Positions 26,769 through 35,221 of a DNA stretch of 64,000 nt are shown one piece after another; positions within the stretch are counted from its first letter, which is position 1, and each line of letters begins with the position of its first letter. The notes beneath the pieces are model-generated. The model saw only the letters and a list, made by a program, of their open reading frames with translations. It had not been told where the DNA came from and made no database searches. This stretch comes from JAIBJN01 sp963830885 (GTDB lineage Bacteria > Actinomycetota > Thermoleophilia > Gaiellales > Gaiellaceae), in contig CAWHOA010000028.1 in assembly GCA_963830885.1 (NCBI GenBank), positions 1 to 64,000 on the forward strand. The letters run 5' to 3'. A program made the translations under genes and the position numbers.

Positions 26769-27743
26769 TCAGTCTCCCTCTCCCTCAGTTGTCAGGCCGG
26801 ACCCCTCGAGTGTGAGCGTCCTCGCGTCTGCATCCAGCGTCGCAGTGACGCCGAGCGGGATGGTCGCGAGGTGCTTCCCGTGTCCCAAGGGGAGCTTGTA
26901 TAGCACGGGGACCCCCAGCGGCTCCAGGTGGACCTCGAGTACGTCCTCCAGAGTGCGCGTTCTCGGCCAGCCGCGCGGGTGGTCGCCCCAGTCGCACTTC
27001 TCCATCTCTCCGACTACGACTCCGCGGACGCCGGCGAGTTTGCCGGCATGCGCCAGCTGGGTCAGGATCCCGTCCAGGTAGTAGGGCGGCAGGTAGTAGT
27101 CCTCGAAGAAGAGGATCGCCCCGTCGAGGTCGAGCTCCCACGGCGTTCCAAGGGTCTGCATGAGCAGCCAGAGGCACCCGCCGGCGAGCGGTGCGGTCAC
27201 GCTCCCGCCCCGGAGGGTGCGCAGGAACGGGTCGTCGGGATTCGACGGGACCTCGCCGGCGCCGCCGCCCTTGAGGACGGCGAGGAGGCGCTCCCTGGAG
27301 AAGTCGGTCGTCTCCGTGGCGCCCACGCCGAGGAACCCGTTGCCGTAGAAGGTCGCCAGGCCCGCGCGCTGCCGCACTGCGACGTGGAGCGCGGTGATGT
27401 CCGAGAACCCGACGAACGGCTTCGGGTTGGCGGCGATCGTGTCGAAGTCGAGGTGCGGGATCACCTGCGCCGAGCCGTAGCCGCCTTGCAGGCACTGGAC
27501 GACGTCCACCTCCGGGTCGGCAAAGAGCCCGGTCAGGTCGCCGCCGCGGTCCGCAGCGGAGCCGGCGACGAAGTCGTCCTGCGCCAGGACGTGCTCGGCG
27601 AGCTTCACCCGGTAGCCCTGCGACTCCCACCACTCGACGCTCCTGAGGACGTCCGAGCGGCTCTCGTACGGGCTCGCCGGCGCGGCGACGCCGATCGTGC
27701 CGCCGTCCGGGAGCGGCCTGGCGAAGACGGTCGCTGCCTGCAT
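26769..27743 (-). CDS. S66 family peptidase (LD-carboxypeptidase / MccF-like)
   Basis: 324 residues from ATG at 27743, which overlaps the preceding stop by one base (TGATG). Serine peptidase of the LdcA/MccF family: nucleophile in CLQGGYGSAQ (Ser91), GFSDITALH, FYGNGFLGVG, the Glu region FFEDYYLPPYYLDG near residue 220, and the catalytic His in LPLGHGKHLATIPLG near residue 300. LdcA members recycle murein tetrapeptides; MccF members cleave the amide of peptidyl nucleotide antibiotics. Sequence alone does not separate the two. No signal peptide, so it acts on imported or internal substrates, as expected for a gene tied to a peptide importer. Confidence 0.9.
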   Translation of the reverse strand: MQAATVFARPLPDGGTIGVAAPASPYESRSDVLRSVEWWESQGYRVKLAEHVLAQDDFVAGSAADRGGDLTGLFADPEVDVVQCLQGGYGSAQVIPHLDFDTIAANPKPFVGFSDITALHVAVRQRAGLATFYGNGFLGVGATETTDFSRERLLAVLKGGGAGEVPSNPDDPFLRTLRGGSVTAPLAGGCLWLLMQTLGTPWELDLDGAILFFEDYYLPPYYLDGILTQLAHAGKLAGVRGVVVGEMEKCDWGDHPRGWPRTRTLEDVLEVHLEPLGVPVLYKLPLGHGKHLATIPLGVTATLDADARTLTLEGSGLTTEGEGD

Positions 27744-28741
27744 CAGAAGCGGTAGACCTGCGCCTCGGAGTCGCAGGGGTTGCCGCGGCCGTAGGTGATC
27801 TCGCCGGCGGTGACGTCCGCGACGCACCAGAAGACCGTCTTGACCGCTTTCGGCTCGTCGCCGTGACGGCAGATCGCGTTCTCGCCGTTGGCGTGGTCGG
27901 AGAGGAGCTCGCGCAGGCGCGCGACGGTGAAGTCGCCGCCGGTGGCGAGCTCACGGGCCCGGTCGAGCCGCGTGCACGAGCTCGTGTAGTCGCCGGCGCG
28001 CTCGAAGCCTCGCATGTCGTCCCGGTCGTAGTGGTTCGTGTGCGTGAGGAAGCCGTCGTCCGGCTCGTCGATGCCTGCGCTCGTCGCCGAGGCCTCCACA
28101 TTCGCGGCCTCGCCGTCACGGTGCGCCAGCACCCAGTTGTAGGCGGAGGAGCGGGCTGGGTGCAGGGCGGCGTCGACGGCCTCGGGCAGCGTTCGCCGGG
28201 TGAGCACGTCCCGCATCTGGAGCAGGCGCGGGATGCCGACGCGCTCGTCGTTCGGCGAGACCTCGTTGCCGGTCACGGAGAGGCCGGCGTCGTTCCAGCC
28301 GACGCTGATCCACGGGCCGCTCCCGAGCGTGAAGACGACCGGCTCGCCCGGGACGCGCCACTCGACCGCGACGATGTCCTCCTCGTCCTCGGCGTAGAGG
28401 TCGTTCGTGTGCGCGACGAGGAGGTGGCCGTCGGCGGTGCGCGCGCCCGTGACGACGAGGTCGCTGCAGCCGGTGGGCGCCTCTGCGGGCGCGAGCTCCT
28501 CCACGGAGGCCGCGAACACGGCGAGCGGGTCGAGGCCGGAGCCCGCGGCGGCTCCGTCCAGCTCCTCCACGATCCAGGGGGCGTGCTCGACGGTCACCGC
28601 GCGGTAGCGCTCGATCACGACGCGATCGAACGGTGCCTCGGCCATACGCCGCATCTCGGCGGCGGTCGCGACGCCGATCTGCAGCCCGACCTCCCGATGG
28701 CTCCCGGCCGCCCGGATCAGCGGGATCGGCGGCGGCGTCAC
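27743..28741 (-). CDS. C45 family autoproteolytic acyltransferase/hydrolase
   Basis: 332 residues from a GTG that overlaps the creatininase gene stop (GTGA). Family of acyl-CoA:6-aminopenicillanic acid acyltransferase: N-terminal helical part (HREVGLQIGVATAAEMRRM), then GCSDLVVTG where Cys92 is the expected self-processing nucleophile, HLLVAHTNDLYAEDE, GWNDAGLSVTGNEVSP, NWVLAHRDGEAANVEAS, and LTHTNHYDRDD. Bacterial members are Ntn-hydrolases acting on amide bonds, and substrates are mostly unknown. Cytoplasmic. Clustered with three other amide-active enzymes and a peptide importer. Confidence 0.88.
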   Translation of the reverse strand: MTPPPIPLIRAAGSHREVGLQIGVATAAEMRRMAEAPFDRVVIERYRAVTVEHAPWIVEELDGAAAGSGLDPLAVFAASVEELAPAEAPTGCSDLVVTGARTADGHLLVAHTNDLYAEDEEDIVAVEWRVPGEPVVFTLGSGPWISVGWNDAGLSVTGNEVSPNDERVGIPRLLQMRDVLTRRTLPEAVDAALHPARSSAYNWVLAHRDGEAANVEASATSAGIDEPDDGFLTHTNHYDRDDMRGFERAGDYTSSCTRLDRARELATGGDFTVARLRELLSDHANGENAICRHGDEPKAVKTVFWCVADVTAGEITYGRGNPCDSEAQVYRF

Positions 28742-29550
28742 ACGGCCTCCCGCGGCTCGCGCCGCTCGGGCAGGGGCCAGGACAGGAGCTCGCGGACGAA
28801 GCCGACGCACTCCTCGACGGCGGCCTCGAGCAGGGCAACGCCCTTCTCGGCGGTCGCCCTCGTCGCGTCTCCCTGGACGCCGGTCGCCGAGAACGACGAC
28901 CACCACGGCATCACCTTCAGCGGCCCGTCGGCCCAGTCCATGAAGGCGTACTCGCCGTCGGGGTACCCGCGCTCGTCCACCGCCTTGGCCATATCCACCG
29001 CGTCGGGGTCGATGGCGAGGTAGATGGAGGTCTCGAGCTCGCAGGCGTGCCCCATCCCGCCGCGTTCCGACTCGCGGAGCTCGCCGACGCGGGCGAGGGA
29101 GGCCTTCCCGGAGAGGTAGAACGCCGCCGCCGAGAGGACGCCGGGATGCTCGACGCCGACGAGTCGCGCGGCCGCCTCGACGAAATTCTGGTTCGAGCCG
29201 TGCCCGTTGAGGAACAGCAGCCGCCGGAAGCCGTGGCGCGCGAGCGAGGTGCCCACGTCCGTGCAGTAGCGCGTGAACGTGTCCCAGGCGATCGTGATCG
29301 GCCCGGGGAAGTCCATGTGGTGCGGCGAGTAGCCGTGCGGGATCGGCGGCAGGAGGACGATCTCGTCGGGTGCCGCCTCGGCGGTCAGCCGGCAGACCTC
29401 GGCCGTGATGCGGAGGTCGGTGTCGATCGGCAGGTGCGGCCCGTGGTCCTCGAGCGTCGCCACCGGGATGAGGCAGACGCGCTCCTCCGACGCCGCCCGG
29501 CGTACCTCCGGCCAGGTCAGGCGCTCGTAGAGGAGCGGGCTAGCCCACAT
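28738..29550 (-). CDS. creatininase family protein
   Basis: 270 residues. Metal-binding motifs of the family: ATLEDHGPHLPIDTD (Glu34, His36, Asp45), FLNGHGSNQN, and MGHACELETSIYL with the Glu that bridges the metals. Creatininase-fold enzymes open cyclic or linear amides; MftE of mycofactocin maturation, which trims a peptide, also belongs here. First enzyme gene of the operon, 29 bases after the OsmC gene on the same strand. Confidence 0.92.
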   Translation of the reverse strand: MWASPLLYERLTWPEVRRAASEERVCLIPVATLEDHGPHLPIDTDLRITAEVCRLTAEAAPDEIVLLPPIPHGYSPHHMDFPGPITIAWDTFTRYCTDVGTSLARHGFRRLLFLNGHGSNQNFVEAAARLVGVEHPGVLSAAAFYLSGKASLARVGELRESERGGMGHACELETSIYLAIDPDAVDMAKAVDERGYPDGEYAFMDWADGPLKVMPWWSSFSATGVQGDATRATAEKGVALLEAAVEECVGFVRELLSWPLPERREPREAV

Positions 29551-29579
29551 CGGGGCGATCGTATCCAGCGGCGCGACGC

Positions 29580-30011
29580 TTAGACGAGCGCTGCGTCCAC
29601 GGTGATCTCGGGCACGCCCGCCAGCGCCCCCGAGACGGGGCAGCCGTCCCTGGCGCCCTCGGCGGCCGCGCGGAAGCCGTCTTCGTCGATCCCCGGGACG
29701 TTGCCGCGGACGGTCAGCGCGATCTTCGTGATGCCTTCGCCCGGCTGGAAGGTGACGGTGGCGCCCGTCTTCAGCTCCTCGGGCGGGGTGCCGGCGCCGG
29801 CCAGCTCGTGCGAGAGCGCCATCGAGAAGCAGGCGGCATGCGCGGCGGCGATCAGCTCCTCGGGGGACGTGCGTCCGGCGGGCTCCTCTGTCCGGGAGGC
29901 CCAGGTCACGTCGAGCGGTCCGAAGGCGCCGCTGCCGACGCTGTCGATCCTGCCGCCTCCGTCCATGAGGCTGCCGTGCCAGGTCACCTGTGCGCTGCGA
30001 TCGGTAGCCAT
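29580..30011 (-). CDS. OsmC family protein
   Basis: 143 residues from ATG at 30011 (MATDRSAQVTWHGSL). OsmC/Ohr fold with the first peroxidatic Cys in AAAHAACFSMALSHEL and the second in GARDGCPVSGALAG, so likely a thiol peroxidase against organic hydroperoxides, dimeric and cytoplasmic. Divergent from the helicase gene. It ends only 29 bases before the creatininase gene, so the peptide operon could be transcribed from the promoter of this gene. Confidence 0.92.
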   Translation of the reverse strand: MATDRSAQVTWHGSLMDGGGRIDSVGSGAFGPLDVTWASRTEEPAGRTSPEELIAAAHAACFSMALSHELAGAGTPPEELKTGATVTFQPGEGITKIALTVRGNVPGIDEDGFRAAAEGARDGCPVSGALAGVPEITVDAALV

Positions 30012-30117
30012 TCGTCCCTCCCTCTTCGTTGAGGAGGCGACTGTACCGCGGGTCGTCCGCCCGCTGCTGCTACCGTTAGGCGACCAGGTCGGCGATGGGC
30101 CGGCCGTGAGATGAGCT

Positions 30118-30173
30118 TCCTGTTCCTCCTTCGGGCGTTCGGGCAAGGCGAGTCTCGAACCGAACGAACAGGA
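30118..30173 (+). promoter_or_regulatory. structured leader masking the helicase ribosome-binding site
   Basis: TCCTGTTC (30118-30125) is complementary to GAACAGGA (30166-30173), which contains the AGGAG ribosome-binding site of the helicase gene, and CGTTCGG (30136-30142) pairs with CCGAACG (30160-30166). Together they form one bulged stem-loop that would hide the ribosome-binding site. Confidence 0.5.
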
Positions 30174-30181
30174 GTAGAACG

Positions 30182-31354
30182 GTGTCTCAGAAGTCTTTCC
30201 ATGGGCTTGGCGTGTCGCAGGCTGTCGTCGACGCGCTCGCTGCCCGCTCCATCAAGGAGCCCTTCTCGATCCAGGAGCTCGTCCTGCCGGACGCGCTCGC
30301 CGGGCTCGACGTCCTGGCGAAGTCGCCGACCGGCTCGGGCAAGACCCTGGCCTTCGCACTGCCGATCGTCGAGCGCGTCGAGCAGCGCGACGGGAAGCCG
30401 AGTGTGCTCGTGCTCGTCCCAACGCGCGAGCTCGCGCAGCAGGTAACCGACGAGCTTGTTCTGGTCGGGAAGCCGAAGGGTCTCCGCATCGCCTCCGTCT
30501 ACGGCGGCGTCCCCCTCAAGAGCCAGGCCGCGAAGGCGCGCGAGGCGCACGTCGTCGTCGCCACGCCCGGTCGGCTCGAGGATCTCGCGCAGCGCCGGAT
30601 GCTGGCACTCGACCGGATCCGCATCCTCGTGCTCGACGAGGCCGACCGCATGCTGGACATGGGTTTCAAGCCGCAGGTGGACAAGCTCGTCCGCCGCGTG
30701 CCGCGGATCCGCCAGACGATGTTCTTCTCCGCGACGCTCGACGGCGAGGTCGGCGAGCTCGCGCAGGCCTACACGTCGAGCCCGTCGCGCTTCTCGGCCG
30801 AGCTCCCCGCCGACCGTGCTGTCGGCGAGATCGAGCACCGCTTCGTCTCCGTCGACCAGTCGACGAAGGTGGAGACGCTCGTCTCGCACCTCGAGTCTTC
30901 GACGGGCCTCACGCTCGTCTTCGTCCGCACGAAGCGCGGCGCCGACCGGCTCGTCTCGCGCCTGCGCCGCCACGGCGTCAAGGCCGAGGCGCTCCACGGC
31001 GACATGTCGCAGTCCTCGCGGCGGCGCGCCCTCGACCGCTTCGACCGGGGCGCGGTCTCCGTGCTCGTTGCGACCGACGTCGCCGCTCGCGGGCTCGACA
31101 TCGACGACGTCGAGCACGTCATCAACTACGACCCGCCGGAGGAGGACAAGGGCTACCTCCATCGCACCGGCCGCACCGGCCGCGCGGGCAGGAGCGGGAT
31201 CGCCGTGACGTTCGTCCTCCCGGAGCAGCAGGCGGAGACGAGCCGCGTCGCCGGCCGCCTCGGCCACCGCGAGCAGTTCGAGAGCTCGGGGATGACGTCC
31301 GCGCGGCCGAAGCTCGTGTACACGAGCCGCCGCGGGCGCCGCTCCAAGTGGTAG
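30182..31354 (+). CDS. DEAD-box ATP-dependent RNA helicase
   Basis: 390 residues from GTG at 30182, with AGGAG seven bases upstream. Q-motif (FHGLGVSQAVVDALAARSI, EPFSIQ), motif I SPTGSGKT, Ia VPTRELAQQ, Ib TPGRLEDL, motif II VLDEADRMLDMGF, III SATL, IV LVFVRTKRGADRL, V VATDVAARGLDID, VI HRTGRTGRAGR. Ends shortly after the core with a basic RRGRRSKW tail, so a minimal RhlE/CsdA-like helicase of ribosome assembly or mRNA remodelling. Its leader can hide the ribosome-binding site; helicases of this type are often cold-inducible. Confidence 0.95.
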   Translation: MSQKSFHGLGVSQAVVDALAARSIKEPFSIQELVLPDALAGLDVLAKSPTGSGKTLAFALPIVERVEQRDGKPSVLVLVPTRELAQQVTDELVLVGKPKGLRIASVYGGVPLKSQAAKAREAHVVVATPGRLEDLAQRRMLALDRIRILVLDEADRMLDMGFKPQVDKLVRRVPRIRQTMFFSATLDGEVGELAQAYTSSPSRFSAELPADRAVGEIEHRFVSVDQSTKVETLVSHLESSTGLTLVFVRTKRGADRLVSRLRRHGVKAEALHGDMSQSSRRRALDRFDRGAVSVLVATDVAARGLDIDDVEHVINYDPPEEDKGYLHRTGRTGRAGRSGIAVTFVLPEQQAETSRVAGRLGHREQFESSGMTSARPKLVYTSRRGRRSKW

Positions 31355-31358
31355 GCGG

Positions 31359-31797
31359 CTAGCCCGCGTCCGCGGCACGTTCCAGGTGCTGACCCCGCTC
31401 GGTTTGCGGACGAGGCTCGGGATCGTCGCGCGCACCACCGTGAGGAGCGAGAGCGCCCAGTAGGCCAGCGGGTACCAGGCGGCCCAGGGCAGAGGCGCTC
31501 TGCCGCTTATGCCGGGATCGCTCCCGGCGTCCCACCCAGATCCCGAACAGGATCTGGAGGACGCCCGCGATCAGCACGATGCAGGTGAAGAGCGCGAGCG
31601 CCGAGGCGAACTCGGGCGGGTCCTCCCCGAGCAGGCCGGCGATTGCCCAGAAGACGGTCAGGAAGAGGACCACGTGCGCCCAGGGCAGCGAGAGGGCGCA
31701 CTGGGCGAGGATCGGCAGCATCCGCCATTGGCCCGGCCGGAGCACGGTTGGGCCGTGGCGGCGAAACACCTGCGCGACCCCGCGTACCCAATCCGTT
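31359..31797 (-). pseudogene. C-terminal remnant of a membrane glycosyltransferase family 2 protein
   Basis: The reverse strand reads DWVRGVAQVFRRHG and LRPGQWRMLPILAQCALS, two membrane helices (to ILFGIWVGRRERSRH), then after a frame change near 31,500 LPWAAWYPLAYWALSLLTVV and PSGVSTWNVPR. This is the typical last third of a processive polysaccharide synthase-like GT2, with the W-x-R-G and alternating helices. The catalytic domain (DxD, QxxRW) is absent; an in-frame stop stands just before DWVRG, where the promoter region of the ABC exporter begins. A 5' deletion leaving a remnant is the simplest reading; the frame change may be an added sequence error. Confidence 0.6.
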
Positions 31798-31867
31798 CAC
31801 CGCCTGCGGTGGGGAAGAAGCCGCCGCGGGACTCGTTGGACCGGAGTTCGGCAGGCAAGCTTCCGGC

Positions 31868-33688
31868 ATGGCACGAGCACGTCGCTGGCAGGGCTTCTCG
31901 CCGGGTGAGGCGCCGGAGCGCCCCGCCGACCCCGCGGTGCGGAAGGCGAACTTCCGGCGGATCGTCGTCCTCTTTCGCCCCTACCGGCGGACGTTGCTGG
32001 CCGTCAACGCGCTGATCCTCGTCTCGGCCACGCTCGGCGTCATCCCCTCCTTCCTGCTGCGCGAGGTGCTCGACGTCGCCATCCCGGACGAGAACGTCGG
32101 CCTCCTGACGGCGCTCGTGGCGGGAATGATCGCCATCCCGGTCGCCACCGGCGTGCTCGGCGTCTGGCAGACGCTGCTCTCGAACCGCGTCGGCCAGGCG
32201 GTGATGCACGACCTGCGCACGGCCGTCTACCGCCACCTCCAGCGGCTCTCGCTCGCCTTCTTCACCCGCACCCGTACCGGCGAGGTGCAGAGCCGCATCG
32301 CCAACGACATCGGCGGGATCGAGAACGTCGTCACCTCGACGGCCACCTCCGTCGTCTCCAACGTCACCACCGTCCTGGCCACGGTCGTCGCGATGCTGCT
32401 CCTCGATTGGCGCCTCGCCGTCTTCGCGCTCGCGCTCCTCCCGCTCTTCGTCTGGCTGACGAAGCGCGTCGGCGACCGGCGGCGCCTGGTGACGGCGGAG
32501 CTCCAGGCCTCACTTGCAGACGTCTCCTCGATCGTGCAGGAGTCGCTCTCGGTCTCGGGGATCCTGCTCGGCAAGACGATGGGCCGCTCGGCCGACCTGG
32601 CCGACCGCTTCGGCGCCGAGTCGTCGCGGCTGGCCGACCTCGAGGTGCGGAGCCGGATGACGGGCCGCTGGATGATGGCCGCGATCCAGACGACGTTCGC
32701 GGTGATGCCCGCGCTCGTCTACTGGTTCGCCGGCTGGACGATCGCAAACGGCAGCGAGACGATCACGATCGGGACGCTCGTCGCCTTCACCACGCTCCAG
32801 TCGCGGCTCTTCTTCCCGATCGGCTCGCTGCTCGGCGTCCAGGTCGAGGTGCAGAGCTCGCTCGCTCTCTTCGACCGGATCTTCGAGTACCTCGACCAGC
32901 CCGTGGACATCGAAGAGGGGACGGCCTCGCTTGCGCGTCCGCGTGGCGACGTCGCCTTCGAGCGCGTCCGCTTCCGCTACGGCGGCGAGACCTGGACGCT
33001 CGACGACGTCAGCTTCACGGTTCCGGCCGGGACGACCACGGCCCTCGTCGGCGAGACCGGCTCCGGCAAGACGACGTGCGCCTACCTGGTGGCGCGGCTC
33101 TACGACGCGACCGAGGGCAGGGTGACGATCGACGGCGAGGACGTCCGCGACCTCACGTTCGAGTCGCTCGCCGGCGCCGTCGGCGTCGTCTCGCAGGAGA
33201 CCTACCTCTTCCATGCCAGCGTCCGCGAGAACCTGCGCTTTGCGCGGCCCGACGCCACCGACGCCGAGATCGAGGAGGCCGCGCGAGCCGCGCAGGTCCA
33301 CGAGCTGATCGCCTCGCTGTCCGAAGGCTACGACACGGTCGTCGGCGAGCGCGGCTACCGCTTCTCGGGCGGCGAGAAGCAGCGGATCGCGATCGCGCGC
33401 ACTGTCCTCCGCAACCCGCCGATCCTCGTCCTCGACGAGGCGACCTCGGCGCTCGACACGCAAACGGAGCGCGCCGTCCAGGAGGCCCTCGAGCGCCTGG
33501 CCGAGGGTCGCACGACGATCGCCATCGCGCACCGCCTCTCGACAGTCCGCGACGCCGACCAGATCGTCGTCCTCGACCAGGGCCGCGTCGTCGAGGTCGG
33601 GACCCACGACGACCTCCTGCGACAGGGCGGGCGCTACGCATCGCTCGTCTTCCGCGACGCGGCCGCTCCCGCCCTTGCCGAGCCCTAG
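31868..33688 (+). CDS. ABC exporter, fused permease and ATP-binding protein
   Basis: 606 residues from ATG at 31868; the upstream open frame lies over the glycosyltransferase remnant and is not used. Six-helix exporter domain (about 35-330) with SIVQESLSVSGILLGK, then the nucleotide-binding domain: Walker A GETGSGKTTCAYLVARLYD, Q-loop VGVVSQETYLFHASVRENL, signature FSGGEKQRIAIARTVL, Walker B PILVLDEATSALD, H-loop AIAHRLSTV. Homodimer or half of a heterodimer; exports lipids, drugs or peptides, substrate unknown. Free of frameshifts, unlike the genes that follow. Confidence 0.93.
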   Translation: MARARRWQGFSPGEAPERPADPAVRKANFRRIVVLFRPYRRTLLAVNALILVSATLGVIPSFLLREVLDVAIPDENVGLLTALVAGMIAIPVATGVLGVWQTLLSNRVGQAVMHDLRTAVYRHLQRLSLAFFTRTRTGEVQSRIANDIGGIENVVTSTATSVVSNVTTVLATVVAMLLLDWRLAVFALALLPLFVWLTKRVGDRRRLVTAELQASLADVSSIVQESLSVSGILLGKTMGRSADLADRFGAESSRLADLEVRSRMTGRWMMAAIQTTFAVMPALVYWFAGWTIANGSETITIGTLVAFTTLQSRLFFPIGSLLGVQVEVQSSLALFDRIFEYLDQPVDIEEGTASLARPRGDVAFERVRFRYGGETWTLDDVSFTVPAGTTTALVGETGSGKTTCAYLVARLYDATEGRVTIDGEDVRDLTFESLAGAVGVVSQETYLFHASVRENLRFARPDATDAEIEEAARAAQVHELIASLSEGYDTVVGERGYRFSGGEKQRIAIARTVLRNPPILVLDEATSALDTQTERAVQEALERLAEGRTTIAIAHRLSTVRDADQIVVLDQGRVVEVGTHDDLLRQGGRYASLVFRDAAAPALAEP

Positions 33689-33694
33689 CTCGCC

Positions 33695-33806
33695 CTAGCT
33701 GGAATAGGGTTGGAGCGAGCGCGCGATTGCGATCGCGGTCTCCTCGTCGGAAGCTTGGATCGTCACGACCAGGCCGTTCGACCTGAGGAGTGCCGCGACA
33801 CGCTGG
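33695..33806 (-). pseudogene. fragment related to the C-terminus of the anti-sigma-like gene at 39.7 kb
   Basis: Reverse strand encodes VAALLRSNGLVVTIQASDEE then TAIAIARSLQPYSS and a TAG at 33,695, nearly the same as LLRSNGLVVTIHAPDDE, TAIAVARSLRPY at the end of the gene at 39,738. Over 82 bp (33,713-33,795 against 39,768-39,850) I count about 70 identical positions. Nothing upstream continues the similarity, so only about 37 codons remain. Rest of 33,807-33,923: no gene seen; it probably holds the promoter of the next gene, with a GAGGGG ribosome-binding site. Confidence 0.6.
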
Positions 33807-33923
33807 AGGCGTTTCTTACGGAGTCCTACTCGAGCCCTCCGAACGTTGCTGGCCTGTTCCGGTCATCTCGTTTGGGTGGTTCTGTGTCTAAAGCTTCGTG
33901 AATAATCTGTCGATGAGGGGCGA

Positions 33924-35221
33924 ATGAGCGTCTATCGTCCGGACGGCCCCCGGTCGCCGTCCGCATCGCCGCGTTGGATCGACCGCTGGCTGGCCGCCTG
34001 CAGCGAGCTGGCCGAGCTCGAGCGATCGAATCCGATGACGGACGCCGTCATCGACGAGATCGACGGCCGGATGATCCGCATCGGCGACCAGTGGCTGGCC
34101 GACTTCGCCTCCTGCAACTACCTGGGCTTCGACCTCGAGCGCGAGATCATCGCGGCGGTCCCCGAGTACCTCGAGAAGTGGGGAACGCATCCGAGCTGGT
34201 CGCGCATGCTCGGCAGCCCGGTCCTCTACCCGCAGATCGAGGAGCGCCTGATCGAGCTGCTCGGCTGCGAGGACGCGCTCGTCATCCCGACGATCACGCT
34301 GATCCACCTGTCGGTGATCCCGGTGCTCGCGGGCGACGGAACGATCTTCGTCGACAACCGCGCGCACAAGACGATCTACGACGGCTGCCAGTTCGCCTCC
34401 GCCCGCGGCGCGACGGTGAAGCGATTCCGCTTCGAGGACCCCGACGACCTCGAGCAGCTCCTGCGCGCAGGACCGCTCGAGCACGCGGCTGATCTGCATG
34501 GACGGCGTCAACAGCATGACCGGGAACGCGCCGGACCTGAGCGACGTTCGCCCGGCTCGCGCGCGCGCTACGACGCGATCCTCTACGTCGACGACGCGCA
34601 CGGCTTCGGCGTCATCGGCGAGCGCGCGCCCGACGAGCCGAGCCCGTACGGCATCCGCGGGAACAGCATCGTCCGCTACTGCGACGAGTCGTACGACGGC
34701 ATCGTGCTCGTCGCCGGCTTCTCCAAGTCGTACTCGTCGCTCGCGGCGTTCGTCGCCTGCCCGACCGAGCTGAAGGAGCTGCTGAAGACGGCCGCGCCGC
34801 CCTACCTCTACTCGGGCCCCTCGCCGATCGCCTCGCTCGCCACCGTGCTCGCCGGCTTCGACGTCAACGAGGAGCGCGGCGACGCGATCCGCGCCGACCT
34901 CTGGCGCAAGACCGACCAGGTGCTCGAGCTGCCTCGACCGCCTCGGCGTCCACACGCCGAACCGCTCGGGCTTCCCGATCATCGAGGTCCCGCTCGCGCG
35001 CCACGAGGACATCGACGCGGCCGGGCGCTTCCTCTTCGACAACGGCATCTACGTGACGCTCGCCGCCTACCCGCTCGTGCCGAAGAGCGAGGTCGGGCTT
35101 CCGGATCCAGGTCACGGCCGCGAACTCGCAGGCCGAGATCGAGCAGCTCGTCGACGTCCTCGGCAAGCTCGCGAACGCGTTCGACCTCCGGCCGGCGAGG
35201 CCGCAGGAATACGCGGCGTGA
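33924..35221 (+). CDS. alpha-oxoamine synthase family enzyme (serine palmitoyltransferase-like), frameshifted
   Basis: PLP enzyme condensing an amino acid with an acyl-CoA. About 430 residues when joined: FASCNYLGFDLEREIIAAV, GTHPSWSRMLGSPVLYPQIE, LIHLSVIPVLAGDGTIFVDN, CMDGVNSMTGNAPDLS, LYVDDAHGFGVIGERAP with the PLP-binding Asp/His, VAGFSKSYSSLAAFVA with the Schiff-base Lys, GFPIIEVPLARHEDIDAAG, and the C-terminus to about 35,219. The HPSWSRMLGSP wording is closer to serine palmitoyltransferase-like enzymes than to BioF or KBL. Frameshifts near 34,487, 34,555, 34,930 and 35,105, mostly one extra base. Its TGA overlaps the GTG of the next gene, so it could supply a lipid linked to that membrane protein; this is inference. 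Confidence 0.82.

Noticed and set aside
24329..26815. 828-codon forward open frame over the permease and binding protein genes
   Set aside because: Antisense shadow; charge-rich low-complexity translation without motifs.
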